NCBI RefSeq assembly: GCF_003721515.1
Contig: NZ_RJJD01000023.1
Location: 1 to 55,596 of the forward strand
Length of the DNA: 55,596 nucleotides
DNA from: Rufibacter latericius
GTDB taxonomy: Bacteria; Bacteroidota; Bacteroidia; Cytophagales; Hymenobacteraceae
Direction: 5' to 3'
Below, one piece after another: positions 52,176-55,596 of the stretch; the first letter of the stretch is position 1; each line of letters starts with the position of its first letter. The position numbers were made by a program, and so were the translations under genes. The notes beneath the pieces were generated by a model that was not told the origin of the DNA, made no database searches, and saw nothing but the letters and a program-made list of their open reading frames with translations.

Positions 52176-53538
52176 TTACTCAGCCGGGCCATAGCCTACC
52201 ACCACTACAGGATCTGCCACTCTAATGGACTTTGCGTTAGCTTGGGAGGAAACCTGGACCAAGGCCTGCTCAAACTTCTGATTGATGACTTCCTTGTCAT
52301 TCTTGAAGCCATCAATTACCACCGAGATTGGAAAAACATAGGTGGCAGCGGTTTCGCTTGGTTTCCACTTCGGCATCTTTTGAATGACCCGTAATGCTTC
52401 CTGATCCAGTAACGCATGGCTTCCTTGCACCACCTTGAAGTCACCGGGGGTTCCATCTTTTTCTATAGTAGCTTGTACAAAGACCCCTCCGTAATAATTG
52501 CTTTTAGAGGCTTCCAAAGGAATTCGGAAAGTTTGGCCAATGAACTTCAGCAATTCTTTTTTGCCTCCAGGGAAATGTGGCTCAGCGGCTGCCTGTGTTT
52601 CTGGTTGACTTTGCCCTTTTGCAACAGCAGGTTGCTCCTTCTTTTGCTCGGTTAAGGGGAGTTGATTGGAGGCCAAAGAGAGCGCCAGCAAACCCAACAG
52701 CGGGAAGGCCAAAGCTTGTTTCACTTTTGAGGTACGGCGGTTGGGTGCGTGAATCATTTTCAGACGTTTTAGAGTGAGAGACTTATTGAAGTTATGACCT
52801 AAAGCAAAGTGGTTTTTCTGTAAAACCTGTTTGGCCAGGAGCAGCCCATAAGTAGTTTTATCTTCGGTTTGGATGACGTGCGCATCGGCCAGGAATTCAT
52901 GGGTAGCCATGAGGGCTTTCCGGTAGAGGTAAAGGAGCGGGTTACACCAGAAGAGGATCGTTAAGACTTCCAGATACATCAGGTCATAGCTATGGCCTTG
53001 TTCCACGTGTACCCGTTCATGCTGAAGAATCCGGTCTTGTTCTTCCTGGGTGAGAGTTTGGGTGTTGTCCCAGAAAATATATCTGAGAAAGGAAAAAGTG
53101 GGCCATTTCCCCTGGCTGGGGATAACCGTAATGCCATGAATCCTCTCAGATTCCCTTTGATGCTTCTGGATGAATACCTTTTAAATGATATAATTGCCGA
53201 AGGAAGCGAAAGGCAAATACCATCACCCCAATTCCATAAAAAAGCAAAAGAACTGAGTCCCACTCCAAAGTAGGGCCGGTTGAGGTTGGTTCAATCTCTG
53301 TTGCGGCAAATACTACAAATGGGGCAAGGGAAGGCACTAAGGCAGGGAGAGAAGGCACCTTCTGAAATGCAGGCAATTCCAAAAAAGGAAGCGAAAAGGA
53401 CACCGCCGTGGCTCCCAGTAAATAGAACCGATTGTAGCGGAAGCACGCTTCGTTGCGCAGCAAAAGCAAATACAGTAAGTAAAAGGACAAAAGGCAAAAC
53501 CCCGACTCCAGCAGGTAAACTATGAGGCTATTTATCAT
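52176..53538 (-). pseudogene. BlaR1-like M56 metallopeptidase with TonB-type C terminus, frameshifted
   Basis: Membrane sensor protease partner of BlaI. The first part (53538 to about 53180) has three membrane segments, from MINSLIVYLLESG to YHLK. A shift near the T4 tract at 53179-53182 then joins to IQKHQRESERIHGITVIP, PTFSFLRYIFWDNTQ and EEQDRILQHERVHVEQGHSYD, with the zinc motif HERVH. The rest has more membrane segments and ends in a TonB-like domain (GVFVQATIEKDG, VIQKMPKWKPSE). One extra base splits the frame; removing it gives one intact reading frame of about 450 residues. It overlaps blaI by 11 bp. The shift may be real or a sequencing error. Confidence 0.8.
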
Positions 53539-53908
53539 GATCGCCTTCTGGTGAGTTTTGTTTTACATACTGTACCAGTTCTTCCAGTTCCTTCACATCC
53601 AGTTCTTCCTCTTTCGCGAAGAAGGAGACCATGCGCTTGAAAGAGCCGCCAAAATAGCCGCTTACAAAGTTCTTCAGGAAGAATTTCTGATAGTCGCTTT
53701 TTTGAATAAGAGGAAAGTATTCATGCGTTTTCCCATAGGCTGTGTAGCCCACAAATCCTTTTTTCTCTAGAATCCGGATGATGGTGGAAACGGAGTTGTA
53801 AATGGGTTTAGGTTCTGGAAACTGCTCAATCACATCTTTCACAAAACCCTTTCCTAAACTCCAGAGAATCTGCATGACCTGCTCTTCTGCTTTTGTTAAC
53901 TCTTTCAT
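53528..53908 (-). CDS. BlaI/MecI-family repressor
   Basis: Winged-helix repressor of 126 residues. LTKAEEQVMQILWSLGKGFVKDVIEQF and YNSVSTIIRILEKKGFVGY form the DNA-binding part; the C-terminal helices (about 75-126) make the dimer interface. BlaI-type repressors are cut by their M56 partner on signal. The partner gene is frameshifted, so the repressor may be locked on. It has a clear operator at 53932-53976. Confidence 0.9.
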   Translation of the reverse strand: MKELTKAEEQVMQILWSLGKGFVKDVIEQFPEPKPIYNSVSTIIRILEKKGFVGYTAYGKTHEYFPLIQKSDYQKFFLKNFVSGYFGGSFKRMVSFFAKEEELDVKELEELVQYVKQNSPEGDHDK

Positions 53909-53931
53909 AGGAAGGTGGTTGATTTCTTTCT

Positions 53932-53976
53932 TAAACGTATAACTTAATGTTTAGTTATACAACTTAATTTTAAGTT
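53932..53976 (-). promoter_or_regulatory. Promoter and double operator of blaI-M56
   Basis: On the minus strand TTGT (53962-53959), a 19-bp spacer and TACGTTTA (53939-53932) form a Bacteroidota promoter. Two dyads, AACTTAATGTTTAGTT (53941-53956) and the perfect AACTTA-ATTT-TAAGTT (53961-53976), 20 bp apart, overlap it: a good BlaI operator pair. Confidence 0.8.
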
Positions 53977-54037
53977 ATTTAAGAAATAGAAGTTTCTCTA
54001 CCCTCGGAAAACTGTTGGGAAAAGGTAATATAAAGTT

Positions 54038-54075
54038 TGTTTTAAGGTCTTATTAGGGAAATCAGCTTAGAAACA
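54038..54075. repeat. 36-bp palindrome family, copy 20
   Basis: TTGTTTTAAGGTCTTATTAG then GGAAATCAGCTTAGAAACAC, 48 bp 3' of the L,D-transpeptidase. Confidence 0.6.
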
Positions 54076-54122
54076 CACCTTTGGTTAAAACCTAGGTCAA
54101 AAGGAGTAAGCCATACTGCTAC

Positions 54123-54857
54123 CTACTCAACTACATAGTTGCCGGTGCTGTTTACCGTTACAGTTGGCAGGGTTTTATGCTGCTCAAAGAAGAAATATCC
54201 GGTTTGTAGGTTTTCCCAGAAGGAAAAAAGTTTGGGGTTCTGGGCGTACTTTTTCTTTACCTGGGCAAAAGCCGGGGAGTCGAACCGGATGGGGAAGAGG
54301 TGAACCGGAATCTGGGTTTGCCCCTGGGCGTAGGCCTCTACCGCTAGTACGTACAGTTCTTTTATCTTGTCATCTGTGAGGGCCAGGCAGCCTAAGGTCA
54401 CGCAATCGCCGTGCAGGAAGATATCGCCGCCTGGTTTGGGGTGACCCAGAAGTTTATCAGAGGCATTGGGGTAGTTGATGCCTAAAGAAAGATGATAGTT
54501 ACTCTTGGGATTAAACCGATCAATAACATAAAAGCCCTCGGGAATTTGGCCGTCGCCTTCCTGTCTTTTGGGGCCGTACGTGCCTGACCGGGCACAAAGC
54601 TCATAGGAAGTAAGCAACTGGAAAGCCTGTTCAGGGGAGTTTCTGGCCCAAACCTCCAACGTTTTCTCGTGCTTGAAAGCACGCAGGTAAAGCTCCAGAT
54701 GTTGCAGCGAAAGCCCTTTGCCTTGCAGGAGTTTCTCCAGGATTAAATGCTTTTCACGGTAAGCGGTGCTGACCCGCTCATGCTGTAACTGCTTTTCCTT
54801 GAACCCATCTGGCAGAAACAATCCGCCTAAACATAATAGCAACAGGAGGTTTTTCAT
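54123..54857 (-). CDS. L,D-transpeptidase (YkuD-family) exported protein
   Basis: Periplasmic peptidoglycan cross-linking or related enzyme of 244 residues. A signal peptide (MKNLLLLLCLGGLFLPDG) is followed by a helical N-terminal part and a YkuD core (about 85-195) with GDGQIPEGFYVI, the conserved histidine His149 (IFLHGD) and the active cysteine Cys157 (VTLGCLAL). The motif is H-G-x6-G-C rather than the usual HG..SxGC, with Thr154 in place of Ser. The C-terminal half is unique. Single gene with terminator on the other side. Confidence 0.85.
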   Translation of the reverse strand: MKNLLLLLCLGGLFLPDGFKEKQLQHERVSTAYREKHLILEKLLQGKGLSLQHLELYLRAFKHEKTLEVWARNSPEQAFQLLTSYELCARSGTYGPKRQEGDGQIPEGFYVIDRFNPKSNYHLSLGINYPNASDKLLGHPKPGGDIFLHGDCVTLGCLALTDDKIKELYVLAVEAYAQGQTQIPVHLFPIRFDSPAFAQVKKKYAQNPKLFSFWENLQTGYFFFEQHKTLPTVTVNSTGNYVVE

Positions 54858-54886
54858 AGACGAGTGGATGGGCCGAAAAAAGCAAG

Positions 54887-54935
54887 AAGCCGTTTATGCG
54901 TTGTTTTCCTGAGAACAACGCATAAACGGCTTTTT
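54887..54935. terminator. Strong hairpin terminator after DUF1456 gene
   Basis: AAGCCGTTTATGCGTTGTT pairs with AACAACGCATAAACGGCTT; T-run on plus, A-run on minus. Confidence 0.85.
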
Positions 54936-54951
54936 GCTATATAGTGATTTA

Positions 54952-55239
54952 CTATTTCTTGCGGGGAGGGTAGGCCATTGGCTTACGGGCGGGAGCGGAA
55001 GGAGCGGCTGGTTTCTTTTCTTCGGGGGTGCCACGCATGTGAATGACCAGTCCATTCAGGAAGTTGCGCAGTAACTGATCGCCGCAGGGTTTGTAGTTGG
55101 GATGGTCTTCCTTCCGGAAAATCGCGCCCAATTCGCTCTTGGTGACGTTGAACTCCACCAGTTTCAGGATATCGATGATGTCATCGTCCCGGAGCTGGAG
55201 CGCCACGCGCAGTTTCTTCATGATATCGTTGTTAGTCAT
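54952..55239 (-). CDS. DUF1456 (YehS-like) protein
   Basis: Protein of 95 residues, cytoplasmic. It has one clear DUF1456 unit: MTNNDIMKKLRVALQLRDDDIIDILKLVEFNVTKSELGAIFRKEDHPNYKPCGDQLLRNFLNGLVIHMRG. E. coli YehS has two such repeats; this protein has one and then a Pro/Ala/Lys tail. The ATG at 55239 is preferred; an open frame to 55329 has no family match. The function is unknown. A terminator lies just downstream. Confidence 0.85.
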   Translation of the reverse strand: MTNNDIMKKLRVALQLRDDDIIDILKLVEFNVTKSELGAIFRKEDHPNYKPCGDQLLRNFLNGLVIHMRGTPEEKKPAAPSAPARKPMAYPPRKK

Positions 55240-55366
55240 GCCTAAGTTTTTAATGATCCGCGAAAGTACGTATACGAAATAGAATTTCAAGCAGTAGGCC
55301 AGAAGTTGAAATTCATTCCTATCAGCCATATTTTGGAATATAACAATCAGTAAGGACTAAGCCCCT

Positions 55367-55416
55367 GCGGCTCCTCGGAACAGGGCCGCATGCGTAGCCC
55401 AGTTCCGAGGAGCCGC
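55367..55416. repeat. Variable-stem hairpin with conserved loop, copy 3
   Basis: GCGGCTCCTCGGAACAGGGC (55367-55386), loop CGCATGCGTA, and GCCCAGTTCCGAGGAGCCGC. It has 20-bp arms with one mismatch and the same loop as copy 2, but a different stem. Confidence 0.85.
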
Positions 55417-55489
55417 ACGCAAGAACAGTACAAATGGTAGTGGCTTACGTCCTCTATGCAACAGAGGACAGCAGCGGGGTGGTACGAAG

Positions 55490-55596
55490 AGGTGAAGAAA
55501 AGACTGTTTGAGCGTCAGCGAGTTTCTTTTCTTCTTGATTCTTTTGGTTACTTTTCTCATCAAGGAGAAAAGTGACAAACGCGGGCAGACCGCGAC
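55490..55596 (+). repeat. Conserved ~130-bp interspersed block, copy 4 (cut by window end)
   Basis: Matches the first ~105 bp of the block at 2169, with a few substitutions (GTTTGAGCGTCAG). It follows the variable-stem hairpin by the same distance as in copy 2. Confidence 0.85.

Overview
The window comes from a member of the Bacteroidota, most likely Cytophagales/Hymenobacteraceae (Rufibacter, Pontibacter or Hymenobacter type). The evidence is a secreted protein with a type IX secretion (T9SS) type A sorting tail, Bacteroidota-style promoters (TAnnTTTG -7 boxes), a fused ccoN-ccoO oxidase gene, M56/BlaI and RprX/RprY-type regulators, and lipoproteins with an acidic stretch after the lipobox cysteine. 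No rRNA, tRNA or CRISPR was recognised. The genus is inference; the phylum is well supported.

Layout. 0.1-5.8 kb: a two-component pair whose kinase and regulator genes are 3.7 kb apart, with a repeat cluster, a lipoprotein esterase and an AlkC-type DNA glycosylase between them. 5.9-10.8 kb: an LEA-like membrane protein, a cupin, a small membrane protein and the copper ATPase CcoI. 11-13.2 kb: repeats, then a truncated solute-binding lipoprotein translationally coupled to a cation-efflux-like transporter. 13.2-20.5 kb: a strikingly AT-rich island with a collar-domain protein and a 1579-residue T9SS cargo, bounded by two decayed, homologous transposase remnants. 20.6-39.7 kb: ordinary chromosomal genes (glutathione peroxidase, multi-PAS kinase, HAD hydrolase, DoxX, GMC oxidoreductase with its small subunit, signal peptidase I, QorB-like reductase, TyrRS, LysR regulator, nucleotidyltransferase). 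39.8-42.9 kb: a frameshifted small membrane gene and an AT-rich two-gene module, a TIR protein overlapping an LRR-Roc-COR-TIR (ROCO) protein, which is a candidate immune system. 43.2-52.0 kb: the cbb3 oxidase locus (ccoS, ccoNO, ccoQ, ccoP, ccoG, ccoH, a SafE-like membrane protein, a universal stress protein). 52.2-55.6 kb: a BlaI/M56 pair with a clear operator but a frameshifted sensor, an L,D-transpeptidase, a DUF1456 protein and another repeat.

The cbb3 genes act together. CcoI loads copper, CcoS and CcoH help assembly, CcoG is a Fe-S redox protein, and CcoNO/Q/P form the oxidase. ccoI lies 33 kb from the rest, but the promoter regions of ccoI, ccoS and ccoG share one layout: two TGA-N6-TCA-like sites 22 bp apart, with the -7 box starting exactly 35 bp after the start of the proximal site. 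This points to one FNR/FixK-type oxygen-responsive activator.

Intergenic DNA is unusually structured. About 20 copies of a ~36-bp imperfect palindrome (GTTT..GGGC..TTTTC..AAAA..GCC..AAAC) sit mostly just 3' of stop codons and are absent from the AT-rich islands. A separate mosaic of larger repeats includes hairpins with 20-bp arms of variable sequence around a conserved 10-nt loop, a ~130-bp conserved block, and a double-hairpin element. Very long perfect inverted repeats and a 109-bp inverted repeat pair between ccoP and ccoG complete the picture.
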